Shown here: positions 8,776 through 17,216 of the stretch, piece by piece | How positions within the stretch are numbered: the stretch's first letter is position 1 | Layout of the letters: the number at the start of each line of letters is the position of its first letter | From: Amaricoccus macauensis_A | GTDB lineage: Bacteria > Pseudomonadota > Alphaproteobacteria > Rhodobacterales > Rhodobacteraceae | Reading direction: 5' to 3' | Assembly: GCF_049800915.1 (NCBI RefSeq) | Contig: NZ_JBNAFY010000007.1 | Coordinates: 1 to 64,000, forward strand | Length of the DNA: 64,000 bases | Notes under the pieces: generated by a model | The model's database searches: none | Told to the model about the DNA's origin: nothing | Seen by the model: the letters and a program-made list of their open reading frames with translations, nothing else | Position numbers and translations under genes: made by a program

Positions 8776-8817
8776 GCGAACGAGGGCAGACAGGCAGATG
8801 GGAAAGGGCAGTTCCCA

Positions 8818-9990
8818 ATGACCGAGATGGTTTACGACGCGCCGTCGGATCGACCGACGGAGGCGATTGTCACGGCGTGGTGGCGAACGGTCGACCGCTG
8901 GTCGCTCGCCGCGATCCTTGCGCTGTTCATGATCGGGCTGTTGCTCGGGCTGGCGGCCTCGCCGCCGCTGGCGGTGCGAAACGGGCTCGACCCCTTCCAT
9001 TACGTGACGCGGCAGGCGGTGTTCGGCGTGGCCGGGCTGTCCTGTCTTCTGGTGGTCTCGATGATGTCACCGGTGCGCATCCGCAGGCTGGCCGTCCTTG
9101 CCTTCGGGGCGGCCTTCGTGGCGATCCTGCTCCTGCCGGTCTTCGGCACCGATTTCGGCAAGGGGGCGACGCGCTGGTATTCACTGAAGGTGATTTCGGT
9201 CCAGCCCTCGGAATTTCTCAAGCCCGCCTTCGCGGTCTTCACTGCCTGGCTGATGGCCGCGAGTTTCGACGACCGCGGCCCGCCGGGCAAGCTGCTCTCC
9301 TTCATGGTGGCGATCCTGCTGGTGCTGCTCCTGGCCGCCCAGCCCGATTTCGGACAGGCCGGTCTCATCATCGCGACATGGGCGCTGATGTATTTCGTGG
9401 CCGGGGCGCCGATCACGCTGGTGGGCAGCGTGGGCGCGGGTGTGCTGGCCTTCGGCTGGTTTGCCTATGAGAACTCCGAGCACGTTGCCCGGCGCATCGA
9501 CGGGTTTCTCTCCTCCGAGGTCGATCCGCGCACGCAGATCGGCTACGCGACCAATGCGATCCACGAGGGCGGGATCTTCGGGGTCGGCATCGGGAACGGC
9601 ACCGTGAAGTGGACGCTGCCCGATGCGCATACCGATTTCATCATCGCGGTGGCAGCCGAGGAATTCGGTCTCATGCTCTGCGCCCTGATCATATTCCTCT
9701 ACATGCTCATCGTCGTGCGCTCGCTTCTGCGGCTGGTGCGGGAGCGTGACCTCTTCATCCGCTTTGCCGGGACGGGGCTCGCGGTGCTGCTCGGTATGCA
9801 GGCGATGATCAACATCGGTGTCGCGGTGCGTCTGCTGCCCGCGAAGGGCATGACCCTGCCGTTGATCTCCTATGGCGGCTCCTCGCTGATTGCCGCCGGG
9901 ATCGGGCTCGGCATGTTGCTCGCGATGACCCGCGAGCGGCCCCAGGACGATTTCGACGATCTTCTTGCGCGCGGGGCGCACGGCCAATGA
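8818..9990 (+). CDS. ftsW: Peptidoglycan glycosyltransferase FtsW (SEDS family)
   Basis: The 390-residue polytopic inner-membrane protein polymerises lipid II into septal glycan strands with its partner transpeptidase FtsI. SEDS hallmarks are visible: GKGATRWY and VQPSEFLKPA in the central part, the large loop with QIGYATNAIHEGGIFG, and the C-terminal GMTLPLISYGGSS signature near residue 350. About ten hydrophobic segments are present. An SD-like GGAAAGGG lies upstream of the ATG. It opens the division cluster and overlaps murG by ATGA, indicating translational coupling. Confidence 0.97.
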   Translation: MTEMVYDAPSDRPTEAIVTAWWRTVDRWSLAAILALFMIGLLLGLAASPPLAVRNGLDPFHYVTRQAVFGVAGLSCLLVVSMMSPVRIRRLAVLAFGAAFVAILLLPVFGTDFGKGATRWYSLKVISVQPSEFLKPAFAVFTAWLMAASFDDRGPPGKLLSFMVAILLVLLLAAQPDFGQAGLIIATWALMYFVAGAPITLVGSVGAGVLAFGWFAYENSEHVARRIDGFLSSEVDPRTQIGYATNAIHEGGIFGVGIGNGTVKWTLPDAHTDFIIAVAAEEFGLMLCALIIFLYMLIVVRSLLRLVRERDLFIRFAGTGLAVLLGMQAMINIGVAVRLLPAKGMTLPLISYGGSSLIAAGIGLGMLLAMTRERPQDDFDDLLARGAHGQ

Positions 9991-11090
9991 GCAGACCGCC
10001 GCTTCTGGTGATCGCGGCCGGCGGTACGGGCGGTCACATGTTTCCCGCCCAGGCGCTGGCCGAGGAGATGCTTGCGCGCGGCTGGCGTGTACGGCTTTCG
10101 ACCGATCCGCGGGGTGCGCGCTATGCGGGCGGCTTTCCGGAAGCGGTCGAGCGGGGGGTGACATCTTCGGGCACCTTTGCGCAGGGCAGCCCGATCTCCC
10201 GCGCCACGACGCCTTTCACTGTCGCGGCTGGTATCGCGAAGACGGTGATGGCGATGCGGCGGGACCGTCCGGCCTGCGTTGCCGGGTTCGGCGGCTATCC
10301 GGCGCTGCCCGCCACGGCCGCGGCGACCTTCTTGCGCATTCCACGCCTCATCCACGAGCAGAACGGCGTCCTGGGCCGGGTGAACCGGATCTTCGCGCCG
10401 CGCGTGGACCGGGTGGCCTGCGGGGTCTGGCCCACGGCATTGCCCAAGGAGTCCAAGGGAGAGTTCGTTGGCAACCCGGTGCGCGCGAGTGTGCTTGCCC
10501 AGGCGGGCGCGACCTATCTTTGCCCCGAGACCGGGCCGATCGAGATTCTTGTCATGGGCGGGAGCCAGGGGGCCGGGTCCTTCGCACGCCTCGTGCCCCC
10601 GGCGCTCGAGCAGATCCCGGATGCGCTGCGCCAGCGGCTGCGGCTGTCGCAGCAGGTGCGCCCGGAGGACATGGACCGGGTGCGCGCGGTCTATGACGGG
10701 CTGGGGCTCGATGCCGATCTGCGCGGGTTCTTCGACGATGTGCCCGAGCGGCTGGCGCGCGCGAGCCTGGTGATCAGCCGCGCCGGCGCCGGATCGATTT
10801 CCGACATCACCGTCGTCGGGCGCCCCGCAATCCTCATCCCCTACCCTTCGGCGGCAGACGACCATCAGGCCGCCAATGCCGCGGGGCTTGTGGAGGCAGG
10901 CGGCGCCTTCATGATCCGCGAGGAAGAATTGACGCCGGAGGGGCTTGCGGGGCATATCACCGCGATCCTTTCCGATCCCGAGGGTGCCAGCGCGATGGCG
11001 GCAGCGAGCCATGCCCATGGTCGCCCGGAGGCCACCCAGCATCTTGCCGGTCTCGTCGAGGAGCTGGCTCAACAAGGACGAGCAGAATGA
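9987..11090 (+). CDS. murG: UDP-GlcNAc:lipid I N-acetylglucosaminyltransferase MurG
   Basis: This 367-residue GT28 glycosyltransferase converts lipid I to lipid II at the cytoplasmic face of the membrane. The N-terminal glycine-rich loop GGTGGHMFPA is at about residues 11-20, followed by IHEQNGVLGRVN. The C-terminal nucleotide-binding domain carries the MGGSQGA and SRAGAGSISD motifs that contact UDP-GlcNAc. Length is normal. It overlaps ftsW and murC by ATGA at both ends, so the three are coupled. Confidence 0.97.
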   Translation: MSRPPLLVIAAGGTGGHMFPAQALAEEMLARGWRVRLSTDPRGARYAGGFPEAVERGVTSSGTFAQGSPISRATTPFTVAAGIAKTVMAMRRDRPACVAGFGGYPALPATAAATFLRIPRLIHEQNGVLGRVNRIFAPRVDRVACGVWPTALPKESKGEFVGNPVRASVLAQAGATYLCPETGPIEILVMGGSQGAGSFARLVPPALEQIPDALRQRLRLSQQVRPEDMDRVRAVYDGLGLDADLRGFFDDVPERLARASLVISRAGAGSISDITVVGRPAILIPYPSAADDHQAANAAGLVEAGGAFMIREEELTPEGLAGHITAILSDPEGASAMAAASHAHGRPEATQHLAGLVEELAQQGRAE

Positions 11091-12514
11091 ACGGACAGAC
11101 GCGGCTTCCCCATGATATCGGCGCGATCCATTTCACCGGTATCGGCGGGATCGGCATGTCGGGGATTGCCGAGGTTCTGCTCGATCACGGTTTCATGGTG
11201 CAGGGCTCCGACCTGCGCGCCTCGCCCATCACCAAGCGGCTGGAGGAGAAGGGCGCGCGGATCTTCATCGGTCAGGCGGCGGAGAACCTCACGGACGCGC
11301 AGGTGGTGGTGATCTCCTCGGCCATCAAGCCGGGCAACCCGGAGCTTGATGCGGCCCGCGCCCGCAAGCTGCCCGTGGTGCGCCGGGCGGAGATGCTCGC
11401 GGAGCTGATGCGGCTCAAATCCAATGTCGCGATCGCCGGCACCCATGGCAAGACCACCACCACCTCGCTGGTGGCAGCGCTGCTGGTGGGCGGCGAGATG
11501 GATCCGACGGTCATCAATGGCGGCGTGATCCACGCCTATGGTTCCAACGCGCGCATCGGACAGGGCGAGTGGATGGTCGTCGAGGCCGACGAGAGCGACG
11601 GCACGTTCAACAAGCTGCCTGCCACGGTGGCGGTGATCACCAATATCGACCCGGAGCATCTCGATCACTATGGCGACTTCGATGCGCTGCGGGAGGCCTT
11701 CGACACCTTCGTCTCGAACATCCCCTTCTACGGCCTCGCGGTGGCCTGCATCGATCACCCGGAGGTTCAGGCGCTCGTGGGCCGGATCAAGGACCGCCGG
11801 GTGGTGACCTACGGTTTCAGCCCGCAGGCCGAAGTGCAGGGTCGAAACCTGCGCTACGAGAAGGGAGCGGCGCATTTCGACGTGGTTCTCAATGCCGAGG
11901 ACCGGGTGGTCGAGGATCTGGTCCTGCCGATGACCGGGGATCACAACGTGTCCAACACGCTTGCAGCGATCACCGTGGCGCGGCATCTCGGCATTCCGGG
12001 CGAGGCGATCCGCGAGGCTCTGCGGGGCTTCGGCGGGGTCAACCGGCGGTTCACCCGCGTGGGCGAGATCAATGGTGTGACGATCATCGACGACTACGCT
12101 CATCATCCGGTGGAGATCGCCGCGGTACTGAAGGCCGCGCGGCAGGCGACCGAGGGCCGGGTGATCGCCGTGCACCAGCCGCATCGCTATTCGCGGCTCC
12201 GCGATCTCTTCACCCAGTTCTGCGGCTGCTTCAACGACGCCGATACCGTCGCCATCACCGAGGTCTATGCGGCGGGCGAGGCTCCGATCGAGGGCGTGAG
12301 CCGCGACACGCTGGTCGGCGGTCTGGTGGCGCATGGGCACAGGCGCGCGCTGCCGCTCGGCGGGGAAGAGGCGCTGGCGGAATTCGTGCGGTCCGAGTGC
12401 AAGCCGGGCGACATGCTGGTCTGCCTCGGCGCAGGATCGATCAGCTCCTGGGCCAATGCGCTTCCCGAACGGCTTGGGGCCGGGGCGGAGGACCGCCAGG
12501 CAGTCGGAGCGTAA
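11087..12514 (+). CDS. murC: UDP-N-acetylmuramate--L-alanine ligase MurC
   Basis: The 475-residue Mur ligase adds L-alanine to UDP-MurNAc using ATP. It has the N-terminal UDP-binding domain (GIGGIGMSGIAEVL), the P-loop GTHGKTTTTS near residue 120, the EADESDGTF acidic metal-binding segment, and the C-terminal DYAHHPVEI and HQPHRYSR signatures. Length and order match bacterial MurC. Its start overlaps murG by ATGA. After its stop there is a 424-bp non-coding gap before murB, unusual in an otherwise tightly packed cluster. Confidence 0.97.
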   Translation: MNGQTRLPHDIGAIHFTGIGGIGMSGIAEVLLDHGFMVQGSDLRASPITKRLEEKGARIFIGQAAENLTDAQVVVISSAIKPGNPELDAARARKLPVVRRAEMLAELMRLKSNVAIAGTHGKTTTTSLVAALLVGGEMDPTVINGGVIHAYGSNARIGQGEWMVVEADESDGTFNKLPATVAVITNIDPEHLDHYGDFDALREAFDTFVSNIPFYGLAVACIDHPEVQALVGRIKDRRVVTYGFSPQAEVQGRNLRYEKGAAHFDVVLNAEDRVVEDLVLPMTGDHNVSNTLAAITVARHLGIPGEAIREALRGFGGVNRRFTRVGEINGVTIIDDYAHHPVEIAAVLKAARQATEGRVIAVHQPHRYSRLRDLFTQFCGCFNDADTVAITEVYAAGEAPIEGVSRDTLVGGLVAHGHRRALPLGGEEALAEFVRSECKPGDMLVCLGAGSISSWANALPERLGAGAEDRQAVGA

Positions 12515-12938
12515 GCCGCTCGACTTTTGCAGTCGCGTGAGAGGGCGAAGTCGTGATGCGGGAGGAACGCCAACAACGAACGCGCAATCGAGATGATCCC
12601 AAGGTTGTCCTGAAGCTAAATTGGTGAAATCAGGCAATCCTTGGAACTTTCTAGCGGAGCTTGAGCGCGGTGTTGGAATGCGCAGATGATCAATTGAAAG
12701 CCGCTTGTTCGGGGGGCAACCCGATCTGGCACGTGACAGATCGGGCCGTGCAGCCCGTCCCGGGCGGCTGCACGCATTCGCGCTTGCCACGTGCTGCCCG
12801 CCCCTCTGGCGCGCGTCGCGGCCCATGCCTTCCCCTCTCGGCCTGCGCGCTGGCGCTCCGGCCGACCGGACCGCGCGGCGCGCCACTGGCGCCCCGCCAT
12901 TGCGCTCCGGGTTGGCGACGCGCAGGGGCAAAGCGGTA
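12515..12938 (+). other. Non-coding gap between murC and murB with two hairpins
   Basis: I find no credible gene here on either strand. Two adjacent perfect hairpins stand out: 12720-12745 (CCCGATCTG, 8-base loop, CAGATCGGG) and 12747-12774 (CGTGCAGCC ... GGCTGCACG). Neither is followed by a T-run. Many Rhodobacterales have a small membrane protein (DUF2484) at this point; I could not find its sequence in any frame. Confidence 0.6.
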
Positions 12939-13865
12939 ATGGCAATGGATCTACCTCTTCCTCCCGTCCGTGGGCGATTGACCCCGGACCGGGAGATGGC
13001 GGGGCTCACCTGGTTGCGGGTGGGCGGACCGGCGGACTGGCTGTTTCAGCCGGCGGACGAGGAGGACCTGGCGGCGTTTCTCGCGGCCCTGCCCCGCGAC
13101 ATTCCGGTCTTTCCCATGGGGGTCGGCTCAAACCTCATCGTGCGGGACGGTGGTATTGCGGGCGTGGTGATCCGGCTCGGGCGCGGGTTCAACTCCATTG
13201 AGGTCGAAGGCGACACGGTGACCGCCGGTGCGGCGGCGCTCGATGCCCATGTGGCGCGCAGGGCTGCGGAAGCGGGTGTGGATCTCACCTTCCTGCGCAC
13301 CATACCGGGCTCCATCGGGGGTGCGGTGCGGATGAATGCCGGCTGCTACGGGCGCTATGTTGCGGATGTCTTCATCTCGGCGCGGGCGATCACGCGGGAT
13401 GGCACGCTCATCACGATGGAAGCCGAAGAGATGGAGTTCGCCTATCGCTTCTCGCGCCTTCCAGAGGGGGCAATTCTCACGCAGGCGACTTTCAAGGCGC
13501 CGATGGGCGACCCCCAGATGCTCGAAGACAGGATGACGGAGCAGATCGCGAAGCGTGACGCGACCCAGCCCACCAAGGAGCGCAGCGCCGGCTCGACATT
13601 TCGCAACCCGGCAGGATTCTCCTCGACGGGACAGGCAGATGACGTGCATGACCTGAAGGCCTGGAAGCTCATCGAGGACGCGGGAATGAAGGGCGCAACC
13701 CTGGGTGGAGCGCAGATGTCGGAGATGCACGCGAATTTTCTGATCAACCGCGGCGGGGCCTCGGCGGCCGATCTTGAAGGTCTTGGTGAAGAGGTTCGAA
13801 AAAACGTTTTGAAATCAAGCGACATTTTGTTACAGTGGGAAATAATGCGGGTCGGACGAAAATAA
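12939..13865 (+). CDS. murB: UDP-N-acetylenolpyruvoylglucosamine reductase MurB
   Basis: This 308-residue FAD enzyme reduces UDP-GlcNAc-enolpyruvate to UDP-MurNAc with NADPH. Visible motifs are LRVGGPADW, the FAD-binding GVGSNLIVRDGG, and IPGSIGGAVRMNAGCYG, typical of type I/II MurB. Near the C-terminus, RSAGSTFRNP carries the catalytic serine region and HANFLINRGGA ends the substrate-binding domain. The frame is open well upstream, but similarity begins at the ATG at 12939, so I use that start; AGGGG lies about 12 bases before it. Confidence 0.95.
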   Translation: MAMDLPLPPVRGRLTPDREMAGLTWLRVGGPADWLFQPADEEDLAAFLAALPRDIPVFPMGVGSNLIVRDGGIAGVVIRLGRGFNSIEVEGDTVTAGAAALDAHVARRAAEAGVDLTFLRTIPGSIGGAVRMNAGCYGRYVADVFISARAITRDGTLITMEAEEMEFAYRFSRLPEGAILTQATFKAPMGDPQMLEDRMTEQIAKRDATQPTKERSAGSTFRNPAGFSSTGQADDVHDLKAWKLIEDAGMKGATLGGAQMSEMHANFLINRGGASAADLEGLGEEVRKNVLKSSDILLQWEIMRVGRK

Positions 13866-13937
13866 GACCCCGTAACCCATGCTCCGAACGACCGGACAGG
13901 TCATCAAAAAGGTCGCGGAGCGAATATTGAGGCGGGC

Positions 13938-14852
13938 ATGTCGAGCAGGACAGCAGCCCGCATCGCAGTGCTCAAGGGCGGCTTCTCAGCCGAACGTGAG
14001 GTGTCGCTGGTTTCCGGCCGGGAATGTGCGGCTGCGTTGCGGAATGAAGGATATACCGTCGTCGAGATCGACGCCGGGCCTGATCTTGCGTCCCGGCTGG
14101 TTGCCGAGGCGCCGGATGCCGTGCTCAACGCGCTTCACGGACGCTGGGGCGAAGACGGCTGCGTTCAGGGCATCCTCGAATGGCTGCGCATTCCCTATAC
14201 CCATTCCGGTGTGCTGGCCTCCGCTCTCGCCATGGACAAGGAACGCACGCGGCAGGCCTTCCGGCAGGCCGGTCTTCCGGTTGCGGAGGGGCGGCTCGTT
14301 CCGCGCGAGGAGGTCATGGCCGCGCATCCGATGGAACCGCCCTATGTGGTCAAGCCCTACAACGAGGGCTCGTCGGTCGGCATCTACCTCGTGCACGAGA
14401 GCGCCAACGGCCCCGCCCAACTCGCGGCCGATGCACCCGATGTTCTGCTGGTCGAGAAATTCGTTCCGGGCCGCGAACTGACCACCACGGTCATGGGCGA
14501 GCGGGCGCTGGCGGTTACGGACATCTATTCGGACGGCTGGTACGATTACGACGCGAAATACTCCGCCGGGGGCTCGCGCCATGTGGTTCCCGCCGAATTG
14601 CCGGAGGAAATCACGCAGGCCTGCCTCGATTATGCGCTGCGGGCGCACCAGGCGCTGGGATGCCGTGGCGTGAGCCGGACCGATTTCCGCTGGGACGAAC
14701 CGCGCGGGCTCGACGGGCTCTTCCTCCTCGAGACCAACACCCAGCCGGGCATGACGCCCACCTCGCTCGCGCCCGAACAGGCGGCGCATTGCGGCATCGA
14801 CTACGGCAGCCTCGTGCGCTGGATGGTGGAGGACGCCTCATGCGGCAGGTGA
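13938..14852 (+). CDS. ddl: D-alanine--D-alanine ligase
   Basis: The 304-residue ATP-grasp ligase makes the D-Ala-D-Ala dipeptide of the peptidoglycan stem. Motifs include VLKGGFSAEREVSL at the N-terminus, NALHGRWGEDGCVQG, the ATP-binding VVKPYNEGSSVGI loop, and the C-terminal LLETNTQPGMTPTSL with the metal-binding residues. Length is at the short end of the DdlB class. GAGGCGGGC precedes the ATG. Its end overlaps ftsQ by 13 bases. Confidence 0.96.
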   Translation: MSSRTAARIAVLKGGFSAEREVSLVSGRECAAALRNEGYTVVEIDAGPDLASRLVAEAPDAVLNALHGRWGEDGCVQGILEWLRIPYTHSGVLASALAMDKERTRQAFRQAGLPVAEGRLVPREEVMAAHPMEPPYVVKPYNEGSSVGIYLVHESANGPAQLAADAPDVLLVEKFVPGRELTTTVMGERALAVTDIYSDGWYDYDAKYSAGGSRHVVPAELPEEITQACLDYALRAHQALGCRGVSRTDFRWDEPRGLDGLFLLETNTQPGMTPTSLAPEQAAHCGIDYGSLVRWMVEDASCGR

Positions 14853-15724
14853 ACGGCAATCCGCGCAGCTCGCGCGATCCGGCCCCATCGCGGCTCCGCT
14901 ACCGGCTGACGCGGCTGTGGCTGCGCCCCTCCTTCCGGAAGTTTCTCAATGTCGGCATTCCGCTTTCGGTGGGCGTTCTGGCGGCAGGCACGTTCCTCAC
15001 GCAGTTCGACATTCGTGGCGAAGCCTATGCGCTTTTCCAGAAGGTCCACGGGATCGTGGTGGAGCAGCCGCAGTTCATGATCACCGAGATGGCGGTCCCC
15101 GATGTGAGCGAGGATCTCGCCGAACAGATCCGGGTGGCGGCGTTTGTCACCCTGCCCGCGAGCAGCCTCGAGGTGAGCGTCGCGGCTGTCCGGGCACGTA
15201 TCGAGTCCCTTGATGCGGTGGAGCGGGCGCGTGTTCAGCTTCGCTCCGACGGGGTTCTGGAGATCCGGGCGATCGAGAGGGTTCCGGTGGTCGTATGGCG
15301 CACGGCGGACAACCTCCAGCTTCTCGATGCCACCGGCGTCCGCGTGGCGGAGATCGACAGCCGGCTGCGGCGCCCGGACCTGCCGCTGATCGTGGGGGCC
15401 GGTGCCGATGCGCAGGTGCCCGAGGCGATGCTGCTTCTCGACGCGTTGCAGCCGGTCGCGGCGCGGGTTCGCGGGCTTCTGCGCGTGGGCGAGCGGCGCT
15501 GGGATGTCGCGCTTGACCGCGGCCAGGTACTGCGCCTGCCGGAGACCGACCCGCAGGGCGCGCTACGCCGCATTCTCGACCTGAACAACGGCGATCAGCT
15601 TCTGGCGCGGGATGTACAGGTCGTGGACATGCGCAACCCCGACCGGCCGATGATCCAGATCAGCGAACACGCCATTTCCGAAATCGACCGCCTGAAGCGG
15701 ATGTCCCTGGGAGAAGATGCATGA
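14840..15724 (+). CDS. ftsQ: Cell division protein FtsQ
   Basis: The 294-residue bitopic division protein links early and late divisome components. A basic cytoplasmic N-terminus of about 38 residues precedes one transmembrane segment (about 38-54, NVGIPLSVGVLAAGTFL). A POTRA-like periplasmic domain then starts with FMITEMAVPDVSEDLAEQI, followed by the FtsQ beta domain (VERVPVVVWRT-like region, residues ~145-260). Similarity begins at the ATG at 14840; a longer open frame upstream is only the alternate frame of ddl. It overlaps ddl by 13 bases and ftsA by ATGA. Confidence 0.93.
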   Translation: MRQVNGNPRSSRDPAPSRLRYRLTRLWLRPSFRKFLNVGIPLSVGVLAAGTFLTQFDIRGEAYALFQKVHGIVVEQPQFMITEMAVPDVSEDLAEQIRVAAFVTLPASSLEVSVAAVRARIESLDAVERARVQLRSDGVLEIRAIERVPVVVWRTADNLQLLDATGVRVAEIDSRLRRPDLPLIVGAGADAQVPEAMLLLDALQPVAARVRGLLRVGERRWDVALDRGQVLRLPETDPQGALRRILDLNNGDQLLARDVQVVDMRNPDRPMIQISEHAISEIDRLKRMSLGEDA

Positions 15725-17037
15725 ACCGTCACCTCTATGAGCTGCAGCGGGCGATGCGGGCGCGGCGCGAGGCGGCGCTCCGGAGGGGCATTGTCGCCAT
15801 GCTCGACATTGGCTCGTCGAAGATCACCTGTCTCGTGCTGCAGTTCGTGCCCGAGGACATGGGCGGCGAGACAAGCGAGCCCAGAATGCGCGTGGTCGGC
15901 GCGGCCAACACCCGCTCGCGCGGCGTGGCCTTCGGCGAGATCACCTCGATGGAGGAGTGCGAGCGCGCGCTTCGGACCGTCGTGCAGGGGGCGCAGAAGG
16001 CCGCCAACATGCGTTTCGACCATGTGCTGGTGAGCTTTTCAGGCGGCCGGCCCCGCTCCTACGGTGTGACCGGCGAGGTCGCGATGCGCGAGGGCGCGGT
16101 CGGGAGCGCCGAGATCGGCGAGGTTCTGGCGGCCTGCGACATGCCGGAATTCGGTCATGATCGCGACGTGATCCATGCCCTGCCGGTGAATTTCTGCCTC
16201 GATCAGCGCAGCGGCCTGACCGATCCGCGCGGACAGATCGGTCGAGAGCTGACGGTGGACATGCACATGGTCACGGTGGGCTCCACCGCGCTGCGGAACC
16301 TGATGCACTGCATCCGGCGCTGCGACCTGGAGCTTGCAGGGGTCGTCGCGGCTCCCTTCGCCAGCGCACTTGCGAGCCTCATCGAGGACGAGCAGGAGCT
16401 TGGCGCGGCCTGCATCGACATCGGGTCCAACACAACCGGCATCTCGATCTTCGTGCGGCGCAAGATGATCTATGCCGACAGCGTGCGGATGGGCGGGCAT
16501 CACATCACCAACGATATCTGCCAGGGGCTGCAGGTCTCGCTTCAGGATGCGGAGCGGCTCAAGACCAAGCAGGGCGGGCTCATCGCGACCAGCCTCGACG
16601 ACCGGGACATGATCGATCTGCCCTCCGTCCTCGGGGACTGGGAGCATGACCGGCGGCAGATCAGCCGCTCCGAGCTTATCGGTGTCATGCGGCCCCGGGT
16701 GGAGGAGATCCTCGAGGAGGTCCGGGCGCGGCTCGACGCCTCCGGGTTCGAATACCTGCCGTCGCAGAAGATCGTGCTCACGGGCGGCAGCGCCCAGATC
16801 CCCGGCCTCGAAACCATCGCCAGCCATATCCTGGGGCGTCAGTGCCGGGTGGGGCGTCCGCTGCGAATCCGCGGGTTGCCGCAATCGGTGACGGGATCGG
16901 CATTTTCGGCCTCCGTGGGGCTTGCCATGCAGATCGCATACCCCGAAGACGAATACTGGGATTTCGAACTGCCAGCGGACCGGCAGGGGGCCCGGAAAGT
17001 CGTGCGCGCCCTGAGATGGTTTAAGGACAACTGGTAA
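15721..17037 (+). CDS. ftsA: Cell division protein FtsA (actin-like)
   Basis: The 438-residue actin-family ATPase tethers FtsZ filaments to the inner membrane. Phosphate-1 loop MLDIGSSKITCLV is near residue 23; the 1C domain region has VHALPVNFCLDQ; phosphate-2 is ACIDIGSNTTGISIF near residue 225; the adenosine motif is VLTGGSAQIPGL near residue 355. The C-terminus ends RALRWFKDNW, which fits the amphipathic membrane-targeting helix. It is coupled to ftsQ by an ATGA overlap. A 180-bp leader region separates it from ftsZ. Confidence 0.97.
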   Translation: MNRHLYELQRAMRARREAALRRGIVAMLDIGSSKITCLVLQFVPEDMGGETSEPRMRVVGAANTRSRGVAFGEITSMEECERALRTVVQGAQKAANMRFDHVLVSFSGGRPRSYGVTGEVAMREGAVGSAEIGEVLAACDMPEFGHDRDVIHALPVNFCLDQRSGLTDPRGQIGRELTVDMHMVTVGSTALRNLMHCIRRCDLELAGVVAAPFASALASLIEDEQELGAACIDIGSNTTGISIFVRRKMIYADSVRMGGHHITNDICQGLQVSLQDAERLKTKQGGLIATSLDDRDMIDLPSVLGDWEHDRRQISRSELIGVMRPRVEEILEEVRARLDASGFEYLPSQKIVLTGGSAQIPGLETIASHILGRQCRVGRPLRIRGLPQSVTGSAFSASVGLAMQIAYPEDEYWDFELPADRQGARKVVRALRWFKDNW

Positions 17038-17103
17038 CTTGCGGATTATTGGCACAATTCCGCTTCATCTTGTAGCGATACACAACATATTGGGGAGAAT
17101 CAT

Positions 17104-17187
17104 ATGATTCTGCGTGACCCTTGCGGCTTCTTCCGCTACGATCCGTGCGGAATACAGGCAGGGTCATTTGCGCGGGGGCGTGGATGA
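17104..17187 (+). CDS. Possible 27-residue leader ORF upstream of ftsZ
   Basis: The ATG at 17104 has a strong GGGGAG site seven bases upstream and opens a short frame with two Cys (DPCGFF, DPCGI). It stops at TGA 17185-17187. The stop overlaps, as ATGA, an in-frame upstream ATG of ftsZ at 17184. This arrangement suggests a translated leader coupled to ftsZ. It may equally be chance; no homologue is known to me. Confidence 0.4.
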   Translation: MILRDPCGFFRYDPCGIQAGSFARGRG

Positions 17188-17216
17188 CCGAAGAAACTCA
17201 ACAGGCGGAAAAAGAT

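Noticed and set aside
11069..13009. Minus-strand 646-codon frame across murC and the murC-murB gap
   Set aside because: Antisense to a certain gene, His/Arg-rich composition, no recognisable domain.
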